Source: Akkermansia sp.
GTDB lineage: Bacteria; Verrucomicrobiota; Verrucomicrobiia; Verrucomicrobiales; Akkermansiaceae
Length of the DNA: 64,000 bases
Direction of reading: 5' to 3'
NCBI GenBank assembly: GCA_017415555.1
Contig: JAFQGF010000003.1
Location: 31,108-95,107 of the forward strand
The notes below the pieces were generated by a model that was not told where the DNA came from, did not search any database, and saw only the letters and a list, made by a program, of their open reading frames with translations. The translations under genes were made by a program, and so were the position numbers. How positions within the stretch are numbered: the first letter of the stretch is position 1; each line of letters starts with the position of its first letter. Shown piece by piece: positions 35,766 through 44,911 of the stretch.

Positions 35766-38700
35766 AACACGGGATTAGCAATCGCCTGGACCGGCTCGTA
35801 ACCTATTGTCGTCGTAATCTTCTGAGTCTGAGACGCCGCTGTGCCGAGCTGTTTGCCAGCCGGAATCCGCACCGACTTACAGCACTTGAAGAATCACGCC
35901 GCAGCCACGCCGGTGTTGTGGTGGATTTGTTTGCAGCTATCATGGCGCGAGTAGACGGCATCGGCATGGATGACATGGATACCACCATGGATATGCTGCG
36001 CTATGACTTTCCCAACGTGGAGCACAGCTGGCTGGCAGAACGGTTCCAGACGGCCTACACTGCCCGCTACTCCCTGGAGGATACTCTTCGACTGGCCGCA
36101 GCCTCCCGCACGGAGGAAGAGCGCATGGCACTTGTACTGGAGATTCTCAACATGCTTTACCGCGTGGGTGGCGATCTCACCAACCCCGCGCTGTTTGAAC
36201 GCGTCACGAATGGATTAAATCTGCCGGGTCTGGCCCCTCATCTGGAGGTTCTCATCAGCACCCCGGGTATGGATGCCCCCCATCCTATCCAGAGCCTTAC
36301 TTTTTCCGACATCGAGGCAGACAACACGATTACCCTTTCCCGGGAAGACGTTGGTGCGGCATTCCGCGCGTTCTGTTGCGTCAATGTTCTTCTTATTATT
36401 AATGATTCTCGCGTTCCTATCACAGTGAGCGGGCGCACCCTGCACCGTGGGGATATGCAACTGCTTTCTCCCGGGCAGAATCTGGAACTCACGGAATGGG
36501 TGTTCAGCTACAACACCATCCGCAGCCTTATCCAGAATCGCTACAGCGGCGTGAGCTATGTTGGCTACCTCTTCCGTGAGGGTGACGAAATCAGCATCAT
36601 CCGCACTCGCCCACGCAATGCCCTTGTCCGCATCAAGTTCAGCCTGCACGTAGAACTGGAAATTCTGGGGAAAGATGTGGAGTTCGTTCTGGACAACCGT
36701 AGTCTGGAACAAGGCGAAATATGCCGCACTACATACTACACACCTTTCACGATTAAGGGGCTCGGGCCTTACCGCTTTGCTGAACTTCATAATATCGAAG
36801 AACCGGGACGCAGTTACCAACTGGCACCGGATGCCCGCACCATCGTAGTCACCAACCTCCCCTACATCAACAGCCCCACGGCCCTGATGCTCACACCGGG
36901 GCTGGCTCAGGCGGTTGTGTTTGAAGTAAGCTATTCCCGTGCGGACAATTCCGGCAAAATTTCCATCATTAAGGACAGCGGCTCACTGAAACTCAATGGC
37001 AACTCTATAAAGGGAGAAACAAGCCTGAAAGATGGCGACCTTATTGCCCTGAGTGCCGTGCAGCATCTGCGCTGCCACTTCTCCGCAGGCGTGCTGGAGG
37101 AAGAAACCTCCCTCATCAATACCCTCAGGGTTCAGGGGCTTACACGCGACTTCGTGCGCGCCGGGCGCGTGGTGGATAACATAGACTTCACCATCAAACG
37201 CGGTGAAATGGCCTGTATTCTGGGTCCCAGCGGCTCCGGCAAAAGCACCCTGCTGAGCATGCTGGCCGGACACCTCTCGCCCTCTTTTGGCGCTATCTAC
37301 TACAATAACGAGCGCATGTCCCCTTCTGCAACGGATTTGCGCCGGCATGTAGCCTACATTCCCCGCGAGGACATACTGGATGAAGCCATGACAGTAGGAG
37401 AGCACGTTTACCACGCCTCCATTGCACGCCGCCCGCGCCTGAATGATTCCGACCGCAAACGCCGCGTGCTCTCCATCCTCAACTATGTCGGATTGGGCGC
37501 GCTGGCCAACCGTAATGTGGGAAGAGCCGGCGAACGCACGCTCTCTGATGGCGAACGTACGCGATTGAACCTCGGGCTGGATCTCACCGGCACGGCTGAG
37601 GTATACCTAATCGATGAACCCATCAGCGGACTTTCCTCAGGTGATGCGGAGCATGTAATTGCCACCTTGCGTAACATAGCTTCCGGGCACATCCTGCTGT
37701 GTACCCTGCACCGCCCGGCACAGGTTATCCTCAATCAATTCCGCAAGGTCATGGTGCTCAATTCCCATGGTCAGATGGCATTCTGGGGTACGCCCGAAGA
37801 AATGGTGCGTTACTTCCGTAAAGCCGCTCAGGAAATGGGGCTGCGCGTTTCCCGCGAGGCAATCGCAGCAGGCGGCGCAGACTATGTATTTGAGGTCTTG
37901 GAAGCACCCTACAGCCGCCTGGGCAACATCCAGAAACCAGCCCCCGGCATGTGGCAAGAGCGTTTTGAACGCTACTACTTCCGCAAGGATGAAAACGAGC
38001 ACTCCACTGAGGAAACACAGCCGCACAAACTCCACCCTATGCCCGGCCGCACCCCGCTGGAACTGTGGCGTCTCTTCCGCCTATGGATGACGCGAACCTT
38101 CCTGAGCCGTGTACGCAGTCGCATGAGTATGTATGCTCTGCTGCTGGAGGGGCCGGTACTGGCACTTCTCATTGCCGGCACACTGCGAGCCTCCAGCGAT
38201 GTTCCCTACACATTTTACAAATCCCTGCATATAGCGGAATACATGTTCCTGTCGCTGGTGCTGGCCATGTTCTTCGGGCTTACGGATTCAGCCTGCGAAG
38301 CACTCCGGGACAGGCCACTGCTGCGACGTGAGAGTAATTACAAGCCGTTCATACCGGGTTATCTTCTGGCAAAAATGCTTGTACTCACCGGCATAGCGGC
38401 TCTGCAATGTGCGCTCTATCTGTGGGTAGGCAATGCCATACTGGAGATAGAGGAAATGTTCTGGCAGCATCTCTCCGTCATGGTTCTGACGGCATTCATC
38501 GGCATTGCCCTTTCTCTCATGGTATCTACCCTTGTGAGTTCGGAGCGCACTGCTCTCAACATTGTTCCTCTCTTGCTGGTGCCCCAGATTCTGCTGGCCG
38601 GTGCCCTCATCCGCTTTGAAGAGATGAACGAGTTCAGCCCGGAACTCCCCTCCTTTGTGCCGGAAAAAATCGTGCACCACCTTTCCACGCTGCGTCACCG

Positions 38701-39331
38701 CGTGGCCTATCAGGATGACGATACGCACAATATTACCTCAAAACCCGTGCCTTTCATTGCGGACTTCTGCCCGCTGCGTTATTCCTTCGAAATGCTCTTC
38801 GTCATCCAGACCCATAACAACCTCTGGGAAATAGAAAGCGGCCGCATCGATGCAGAACGAGAACGCCTCAAAGCCGAGGGGAGTCTGGATGACTTGCGCT
38901 TCATTCAGCGCGCGGCCATGCTTCTTAACACAACCGCTCCCAATGCAGACAAGGCGGATGATTACCTGCGCCGCATCCGCAAAGCTGCTCTGTCCCACAA
39001 TGAGGAATATCTGGACAAGATTACCGATGAGTTTGAGCGTAATGATAGCACGGAGAATGAGCAGCCCCTGGAGTTCTTCTATTCCAATAAAGAGCTTAAC
39101 GTTATCCGCGAAGGTGTAAAAACAGCGCGAAAGGATGGTCGCAAGAACGAACACCGGGGGTTCTTTCTTTCCCCGCGCCAGGCCCAGGCATTCAATGGCG
39201 GTATCAATCATGAGACGGATGCAAACTCCGTATCCACCATCAAGCGAAACGCCGTTTATCTCTTCATTATGGGGTTGTGTCCCATCCTGGTGGCGGCATG
39301 GAGATTACGCGCCATTTGCAGAGGCAAATAA
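35762..39331 (+). CDS. ABC transporter fusion: TerB-like, FHA-like, ATPase and permease
   Basis: A 1189-residue protein. Residues about 40-150 look like a TerB-type helical domain (VVVDLFAAIMARVDGIGMDD, then SRTEEERMALVLEILNML). Residues about 200-460 are beta-rich and end like an FHA domain (LKLNGNSIKG, LKDGDLIALS). The ABC ATPase follows (Walker A GPSGSGKST at about 488, signature SDGERTRLNLG, Walker B VYLIDEPISGL). The C-terminal part has about six to seven membrane helices, so this is a half transporter with its own permease. The N-terminal sensing domains suggest control by phospho-signals. It ends the eight-gene cluster. Confidence 0.86.
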   Translation: MKHGISNRLDRLVTYCRRNLLSLRRRCAELFASRNPHRLTALEESRRSHAGVVVDLFAAIMARVDGIGMDDMDTTMDMLRYDFPNVEHSWLAERFQTAYTARYSLEDTLRLAAASRTEEERMALVLEILNMLYRVGGDLTNPALFERVTNGLNLPGLAPHLEVLISTPGMDAPHPIQSLTFSDIEADNTITLSREDVGAAFRAFCCVNVLLIINDSRVPITVSGRTLHRGDMQLLSPGQNLELTEWVFSYNTIRSLIQNRYSGVSYVGYLFREGDEISIIRTRPRNALVRIKFSLHVELEILGKDVEFVLDNRSLEQGEICRTTYYTPFTIKGLGPYRFAELHNIEEPGRSYQLAPDARTIVVTNLPYINSPTALMLTPGLAQAVVFEVSYSRADNSGKISIIKDSGSLKLNGNSIKGETSLKDGDLIALSAVQHLRCHFSAGVLEEETSLINTLRVQGLTRDFVRAGRVVDNIDFTIKRGEMACILGPSGSGKSTLLSMLAGHLSPSFGAIYYNNERMSPSATDLRRHVAYIPREDILDEAMTVGEHVYHASIARRPRLNDSDRKRRVLSILNYVGLGALANRNVGRAGERTLSDGERTRLNLGLDLTGTAEVYLIDEPISGLSSGDAEHVIATLRNIASGHILLCTLHRPAQVILNQFRKVMVLNSHGQMAFWGTPEEMVRYFRKAAQEMGLRVSREAIAAGGADYVFEVLEAPYSRLGNIQKPAPGMWQERFERYYFRKDENEHSTEETQPHKLHPMPGRTPLELWRLFRLWMTRTFLSRVRSRMSMYALLLEGPVLALLIAGTLRASSDVPYTFYKSLHIAEYMFLSLVLAMFFGLTDSACEALRDRPLLRRESNYKPFIPGYLLAKMLVLTGIAALQCALYLWVGNAILEIEEMFWQHLSVMVLTAFIGIALSLMVSTLVSSERTALNIVPLLLVPQILLAGALIRFEEMNEFSPELPSFVPEKIVHHLSTLRHRVAYQDDDTHNITSKPVPFIADFCPLRYSFEMLFVIQTHNNLWEIESGRIDAERERLKAEGSLDDLRFIQRAAMLLNTTAPNADKADDYLRRIRKAALSHNEEYLDKITDEFERNDSTENEQPLEFFYSNKELNVIREGVKTARKDGRKNEHRGFFLSPRQAQAFNGGINHETDANSVSTIKRNAVYLFIMGLCPILVAAWRLRAICRGK

Positions 39332-39349
39332 TTAGAGCGCAATGTCGAA

Positions 39350-39382
39350 ACTTTATAATTTTTTTGTTGATTTTTATAAAGT
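39350..39382. promoter_or_regulatory. Perfect inverted repeat across the RND pump promoter (candidate operator)
   Basis: Arms ACTTTATAA (39350-39358) and TTATAAAGT (39374-39382) are a perfect 9-bp inverted repeat with a 15-nt spacer. The spacer contains the -35 (TTGATT, 39367-39372), and the right arm ends 6 nt before the -10. A repressor bound here would block the promoter. No regulator gene lies beside it. Confidence 0.55.
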
Positions 39383-39394
39383 ATCTTGTAGAAT
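39367..39394 (+). promoter_or_regulatory. Promoter of the tandem adaptor/RND operon
   Basis: TTGATT (39367-39372), 16 nt, TAGAAT (39389-39394), ending 6 nt before the ATG at 39401. Confidence 0.6.
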
Positions 39395-39400
39395 AAGCGC

Positions 39401-41554
39401 ATGAAAGTTTCGCATCGCACACTATGGGTGCTGCCACTGCTTGCAGGAGTGGTGCACGGCCAGATGCCTGGAACCGCAGAGCATGTACAGGTTGAGAAAG
39501 TAACGCTGGGCAAGGATCGCATTACACGCAAAAGTATCGGGCATATGGAGGCTATTCGCACCGTGTCCGTCAAGGCCCCGGTCGAGGGATTCCTGAAAGC
39601 TCGCAACTTTGAGGAAGGCTCCATCGTGAAAGAAGGTGATGTGCTTTTCGAGATTGACCCTGTACGCTATAAAGCAGCCGTTCAGCAAGCAGAAGCCGCT
39701 GTGACAGAAATTGAGGCTCAGATTGTTTATGCCGAGAAAAATTGCAAGCGTCTCCAGCGGCTCGCAGCAGCACACGCCACCTCCGTGGAGGCCACAGAAA
39801 GCGCACTGGCTCGCCTGGAGGAGCTCAAAGCCCTCCGTTCCGGAGCACTGGCCGACCTGGCCAAAGCGCGTAAGGATCTTGTGGACTGCAGCATCAAAGC
39901 AGAAATTACAGGCCGCATCGGCCGTTCCGCGTTTTCCGAGGGGAACTACATAACCCGTGGTGAGGCTCTGGCCACCGTCAAACAGATGAATCCTATCTAT
40001 GTGCGCTTCCCCCTCAGCCAAACAGATGTGAACGGCATCTTCCGCGGCCCCAAGGAAATCGGCAATGTGGCAGACGTTCACCTCACCACAGCCAATGGTC
40101 GCCGCTATCCGCACGCCGGAAAAGTTGCCATTGTCGACAACCTGCTCAGCTCGACAACAGATACCTATACCTTGTGGGCCGAGTTCTCCAATGAGAATTA
40201 TGTCCTTACCCCCAAGGGCATTGGGGCCATGCACATTTCCCTGAACGACACTCAGCAGGTATGCATGGTGCCGCTGACAGCCATTCACTATGATGCAGAC
40301 GGCGCCTTCGTCTACACCGTCAGTGAAGGTGAAAATAAGGTAGCCCGCCAGGAAGTCATAACCGGAGCCATTCAGGGACGACTGCAGACTGTCTACACCG
40401 GGCTGAATGTGGGAGAAACTATCATTACCGATGGTGCGCATAAAATCCGAGTAGGCGACACCGTTATACCGGTCTATGCCGAGTCTGATTCACCAGTGGA
40501 CGAGACGGGGAGCGTTGTTGCAGAAGAAAAAGCGGTAGAGGTAAAGCTGACACCGGTAGTCAAAGCACAGGATAAAACAGTTCTTACCTGTCAAGGCGCC
40601 CGTATAGAGGCGGTCAACCGCGTCAATATGCGCCCGCTGGTACAGGGAGTGCTGGCAGAGCCCCTCTTCCGGGAGGGCGACCGCGTCAACAAGGGAGATG
40701 TACTCTTCAATATTGACCCCACTCGCTACCAGGCCGTGGTGGATGCCAGGAAAGCTGCCGTTACTCAGCTGGATGTGCGGGTAAAAGATGCCGCTCGCAA
40801 ATATGAACGCCAGCAGGCCCTCGCTGCCACCAGCGCCACTAGTAAGGATGACCTTGAAAGTGCCAAGGCTACCCTCGATGAGCTGACGGCTCAGCGTCAG
40901 AAGGCAGAAGCCGCACTTACCATTGCGGAAGATGACCTTGCCCGCTGCACCATGCGCGCCCCCATCAGCGGACTCATTGGTCGCACGATTTTCTCCAAGG
41001 GCAATTATCTTTCCGATGTTAAGCAACCGCTGGCTACCCTGGTGCAGCTCAGCCCCATTTATGTGCGATTCTCCCTTAGCGAGAATGCCATTCTCTCCAA
41101 CTACGGAACGAATGAAAATATCGAATCGGATGCCGATGTATCCCTCGTGACTGCAAATGGTAATACATTCAGAGAGAAAGGTCGCGTAGCCTTCTGCGAC
41201 AACATCATCCAGACCGCAACGGACACTCAGAATGTCTGGGCTGTATTCCGCAACGAAAGCGGAGAGCTGCAGCCAGGCGGCGTAGTGACCATTCGGGTCA
41301 CCCGCAAGGCAGACAAACTCGTTCCCGCTGTGGACTCGCGCGCCATTCTGATTGATACGAGCGGTCATTACGTCTACGTCTTGCGCCACCAACGTGCCGT
41401 TCAGGTGCGCGTGCTCTGCGGCACGCCGGATGAAAACGGGCTTACCCCGATTTTTGCGGGTCTGAGCGAAGGCGACCAATGCATCACCGGCCCGCTCGCA
41501 GAGATAGAGGACGGCACACTTGTTACCCCCGCCTCTACGGAAGAAAACAAATAA
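39401..41554 (+). CDS. Double RND periplasmic adaptor (two membrane fusion protein modules in one chain)
   Basis: A 717-residue exported protein (signal peptide MKVSHRTLWVLPLLAGVVHG) that holds two complete AcrA/HlyD-type adaptors. Module 1 is about 27-365 and module 2 about 381-705. Both have the same order: barrel strand, lipoyl half (GSIVKEGDVLFEIDPVRYKA and GDRVNKGDVLFNIDPTRYQA), helical hairpin, second lipoyl half (GRIGRSAFSEGNY and GLIGRTIFSKGNY), then IYVRF and a beta-barrel. A normal adaptor is about 350-400 residues. The modules are clearly diverged, so duplication is not recent. It lies 12 nt before the pump gene. Confidence 0.93.
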   Translation: MKVSHRTLWVLPLLAGVVHGQMPGTAEHVQVEKVTLGKDRITRKSIGHMEAIRTVSVKAPVEGFLKARNFEEGSIVKEGDVLFEIDPVRYKAAVQQAEAAVTEIEAQIVYAEKNCKRLQRLAAAHATSVEATESALARLEELKALRSGALADLAKARKDLVDCSIKAEITGRIGRSAFSEGNYITRGEALATVKQMNPIYVRFPLSQTDVNGIFRGPKEIGNVADVHLTTANGRRYPHAGKVAIVDNLLSSTTDTYTLWAEFSNENYVLTPKGIGAMHISLNDTQQVCMVPLTAIHYDADGAFVYTVSEGENKVARQEVITGAIQGRLQTVYTGLNVGETIITDGAHKIRVGDTVIPVYAESDSPVDETGSVVAEEKAVEVKLTPVVKAQDKTVLTCQGARIEAVNRVNMRPLVQGVLAEPLFREGDRVNKGDVLFNIDPTRYQAVVDARKAAVTQLDVRVKDAARKYERQQALAATSATSKDDLESAKATLDELTAQRQKAEAALTIAEDDLARCTMRAPISGLIGRTIFSKGNYLSDVKQPLATLVQLSPIYVRFSLSENAILSNYGTNENIESDADVSLVTANGNTFREKGRVAFCDNIIQTATDTQNVWAVFRNESGELQPGGVVTIRVTRKADKLVPAVDSRAILIDTSGHYVYVLRHQRAVQVRVLCGTPDENGLTPIFAGLSEGDQCITGPLAEIEDGTLVTPASTEENK

Positions 41555-41566
41555 CCCACAGACACC

Positions 41567-44500
41567 ATGTTCTCGCAATTCTTCATACATCGCCCCAAGT
41601 TTGCCTTCGTTGTCTCTATCGTGATGATGCTTGCAGGCTTACTGTGCCTGAGCAAGATGCCCGTGTCCGAATACCCGGAAGTCTCCCCACCCACCATTTC
41701 GGTGCGCATGAACTATGCCGGTGCCAGTGCAGAAGAACTGGCACAGGTAGTCGCAGCGCCGGTAGAGGAGAACCTCATCGGAATGGACGATTTGCTCTAC
41801 TTCTATTCCTCCTGCACCAACGACGGGTCATACTCGCTCACACTCATCTTTGCCACCGGCACAAATGATGACATGGCCATGGTAAACGTGTCCAATGCCA
41901 TTAAGCAGGTGGAAAGCAAGCTTCCGGAGGACATCAAGAAGAACGGCTACAGCGTACGCAAGCGTTCCAGCGACATGCTCTGCTTCCTCAGTTTCATGTG
42001 CGATGAAAATAAGATGGATATCCTCCAGCTTACTAACTGGCTGCGCATGAATGCAAAAGACCCCCTCACTCAGGTGGATGGCGTTTCTGTGGCAGACATC
42101 ATGCACAGCCGCAACTATTCTATGCGCGTGTGGATGAACACCACCCGCATGAATGCGCTCAACATCACCCCGGCAGATGTGAGCAAGGCCATCTCGGAGC
42201 AGAATATACAAGCTGCCGCCGGTTCTGTAGGCTCTCAGGACGAAGGCGCTTATGCTACCTTCAAGGTTACGGCCACCGGCCGACTTAAGACAGCCGAGGA
42301 GTTCGGCAACATCATCGTCAAACGTGGTGCGGATGGTCATGTGACAAAGCTGAAGGATATCGCCACCATCGAACTGGGGGCGGAGAATAACTCCGGTTAC
42401 AGCCGCCTGAACGGTAAGAATGCCGTTGGTATGATGGTGCAACGTAACAACGATGCCAATGCCCTAGCTACTGTGGAAGCACTTAAGAAAAAGATGCGCG
42501 AGGAGGTAGAACCCATGTTACCCGAGGGGGTTACCTGGACCATGGGCTATGACCCCACACAGGCCATCAGTGCCACCATGGAGGAAATCGCCGTCACACT
42601 GGTGCTGGCTCTCATCCTCGTTGTACTGGTGACTTATCTATTCCTGCAGGATTGGCGCGCCACACTCATTCCGGCTCTAGCCATTCCGGTGTCTCTGCTG
42701 GGTGCCTTTGCGGTTATGTACCCGCTGGGGTATACCGTGAACGTGCTGACAATGTTCGGTCTCATTCTGGTTATCGGCTCACTGGTGGACGATGCCATTG
42801 TGGTGGTGGAGAACGTGATGCGCCTTATCCAGGAGGAGAAGCTCAGCCCGCGCGAAGCTACTATCAAGAGCATGCAGCAGATTACCGGAGCCATTATTGC
42901 CACCACACTCGTGACTCTGGCAGTGTATGTACCCATTGCCTTCTATGGCGGCATGGTAGGCGTCATTTACACGCAGTTCTCCGTCACCATGTGCGTAGCT
43001 CTCTGCATATCCACCTTCAATGCACTCACACTCTCCCCGGCACTCTGTGCGCTGATACTGCGCCCGGCCGGAGAAAAGCAGAGCAAGCTTGCAGAATGGA
43101 TGTTCCGCCCCTTTAACTGGGTGCTGGAAAAGAGCCGTGCCATCTACCTGCGGGGAGCCGGTATTCTGGTACGCAATGCCTGGCTTACTGTCATTCTGTT
43201 GCTGGCGGTACTGGGACTCAACTACACATACTACGCCGGTGCCCCGCAGTGGTGGAACAATATCTTCCGCAGTGCGGAAATGCCGACAGCACCTGCAGCC
43301 AAAGGCAAAGCCGCAAAATCCCAGTTCGACCTCCTCAGTCTCATTGCTCCGGAGATGCTTAACAGCTCCTTTATCCCCACGGAAGATAAGGGCGCTGTAT
43401 TCTGCATCGTAAACCTTGAAGGCTCTGCCACAGCCAAACAACGTACGGATAAAGTGATGCTCCAGATTGAAGAGCGCATTGGGAAACTGGAAGGTATCGA
43501 CCTGATTACCTCCACCAGTGGCTTTAGCTTTGCCTCCGGCTCCGGCGAGGGTAACGGCATGGTCATCGTGATGCTCAAACCCTGGAGCGAACGCACAACG
43601 CCCGATCTGCATGCAACCGCCATTGCCAACAAGATAAACGCCGCCTGTAAGGATATCCCCGAAGCCTCCGTCATGGCGACAACGCCGCCTGCCATCCAGG
43701 GCCTCGGCCTCTATGGCGGTGTGTCCATGGTACTGGAAGGCCGTGGCTCCGCCACCCCCAAGGATCTGGGCGATATGGTTAAGGAAGTTCGTAATCGTCT
43801 GCAAGCTCACCGTGACATCATCATGATGGTGCGCTCTGAGTTCAATGCAGAAACACCGCAAATTCGCCTGGATATCAATCGAGAGAAGGCACAGGCTCTC
43901 AATGTGGATGTAAAAACAATCTTCACGACGCTTCAGAGCGTGATGGCTTCCGCCTACGTCAACGACTTCACCCTCAACGGCTTTAACTTTAAGGTAAAGA
44001 TTCAGGGTGACGTAAAGGATCGCCGCACAGCAGATGATATTCTCAATCAGATGGTACGCAACGAGAAGGGCGAAATGGTTCCGCTCTCTGCGGTCTGTAC
44101 ACTCTCCTATCGCCTTGGACCGTCCAATTTCGGTCGCTTCAATCAGTACATGAGCGCAGATGTTACCGTCATGCCACAGGCAGGAGTCGGCTCCGGTCAG
44201 GTCATGAAACTTATTGAGGATACCATTGCCCAGATCAACAGAGAAGAGCGAGCCAAAGGACTGGACCGCCAGTGGGCCGTGGAGTGGAAAGACCTCTCAT
44301 ACCAGGAGCGGCAGAATACCGGCAAAATCGGTCTGCTCATTGGTCTGGCCATGCTTTTTGCCTATCTGTTCCTGGTGGCTCAGTACGAAAGCTGGACGAC
44401 CCCGGTTCCCGTGATGCTCTCCGTGAGTGTAGCGACCCTGGGTGCTCTGATGGGGGCACAACTCTGCGGTCTCTCCATGTCCATCTATGTGCAGCTGGGT

Positions 44501-44851
44501 ATCCTGATGCTCATAGGTCTGGCGGCCAAAAACGCCATTCTCATGGTAGAGTTCAGCAAGGACGACCACGAAGCCGGAAACAGCGTGCAGACGGCTGCAA
44601 TCAATGGAGCCCGCATGCGATTCCGCGCCGTACTCATGACGGCCATCTCCTTCATCTTCGGTGTATTCCCCATGGTGATTGCCACCGGCTCCGGAGCAGC
44701 CAGTCGACAGGAAATCGGCATCACAACCTTCTTTGGTATGCTGCTTGCCACCCTGTTCGGTATCTTTATGGTGCCAGCCCTCTACTCTATCTTCGCCCGC
44801 ATGCGCGACTGGACAGCGCGCACCATCGGTGTGGATAAGAAGAAGGCATAA
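41567..44851 (+). CDS. RND multidrug efflux pump, HAE1 family inner-membrane subunit
   Basis: A 1094-residue AcrB-like proton antiporter with twelve membrane helices and two large periplasmic loops. The proton relay is present: Asp408-Asp409 in GSLVDDAIVVVENV and Lys988 in GLAAKNAILMVEF. This supports drug or lipid export and not the heavy-metal type. An extra stretch of about 30 residues rich in Ala and Lys (around PTAPAAKGKAAKSQ) follows the seventh helix. The partner adaptor is the fused protein upstream; no outer-membrane channel gene is present in the window. Confidence 0.96.
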   Translation: MFSQFFIHRPKFAFVVSIVMMLAGLLCLSKMPVSEYPEVSPPTISVRMNYAGASAEELAQVVAAPVEENLIGMDDLLYFYSSCTNDGSYSLTLIFATGTNDDMAMVNVSNAIKQVESKLPEDIKKNGYSVRKRSSDMLCFLSFMCDENKMDILQLTNWLRMNAKDPLTQVDGVSVADIMHSRNYSMRVWMNTTRMNALNITPADVSKAISEQNIQAAAGSVGSQDEGAYATFKVTATGRLKTAEEFGNIIVKRGADGHVTKLKDIATIELGAENNSGYSRLNGKNAVGMMVQRNNDANALATVEALKKKMREEVEPMLPEGVTWTMGYDPTQAISATMEEIAVTLVLALILVVLVTYLFLQDWRATLIPALAIPVSLLGAFAVMYPLGYTVNVLTMFGLILVIGSLVDDAIVVVENVMRLIQEEKLSPREATIKSMQQITGAIIATTLVTLAVYVPIAFYGGMVGVIYTQFSVTMCVALCISTFNALTLSPALCALILRPAGEKQSKLAEWMFRPFNWVLEKSRAIYLRGAGILVRNAWLTVILLLAVLGLNYTYYAGAPQWWNNIFRSAEMPTAPAAKGKAAKSQFDLLSLIAPEMLNSSFIPTEDKGAVFCIVNLEGSATAKQRTDKVMLQIEERIGKLEGIDLITSTSGFSFASGSGEGNGMVIVMLKPWSERTTPDLHATAIANKINAACKDIPEASVMATTPPAIQGLGLYGGVSMVLEGRGSATPKDLGDMVKEVRNRLQAHRDIIMMVRSEFNAETPQIRLDINREKAQALNVDVKTIFTTLQSVMASAYVNDFTLNGFNFKVKIQGDVKDRRTADDILNQMVRNEKGEMVPLSAVCTLSYRLGPSNFGRFNQYMSADVTVMPQAGVGSGQVMKLIEDTIAQINREERAKGLDRQWAVEWKDLSYQERQNTGKIGLLIGLAMLFAYLFLVAQYESWTTPVPVMLSVSVATLGALMGAQLCGLSMSIYVQLGILMLIGLAAKNAILMVEFSKDDHEAGNSVQTAAINGARMRFRAVLMTAISFIFGVFPMVIATGSGAASRQEIGITTFFGMLLATLFGIFMVPALYSIFARMRDWTARTIGVDKKKA

Positions 44852-44869
44852 TTCGCCCTCCTCTCTTTC

Positions 44870-44894
44870 CCGGCCTGTGTGCAACACAGGCCGG
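44870..44894. other. 11-bp perfect hairpin after the RND gene, no T-run
   Basis: Arms CCGGCCTGTGT and ACACAGGCCGG around the loop GCA, 18 nt after the pump stop. Neither strand has a T-run after it, so it is either a non-canonical terminator or an mRNA-stabilising or processing hairpin ahead of the next gene. Confidence 0.6.
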
Positions 44895-44911
44895 ACTCTC
44901 TACCCACAATT

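Noticed and set aside
39350..39382. Terminator of the ABC fusion gene
   Set aside because: The stem is AT-only apart from one pair, has a 15-nt loop and no T-run after it; a binding site across the -35 fits better.
41567..44851. Heavy-metal (HME) RND pump, suggested by the neighbouring His-rich protein
   Set aside because: The fourth-helix motif has the Asp-Asp pair of HAE1 drug pumps, and the Lys in the tenth-helix motif is present.
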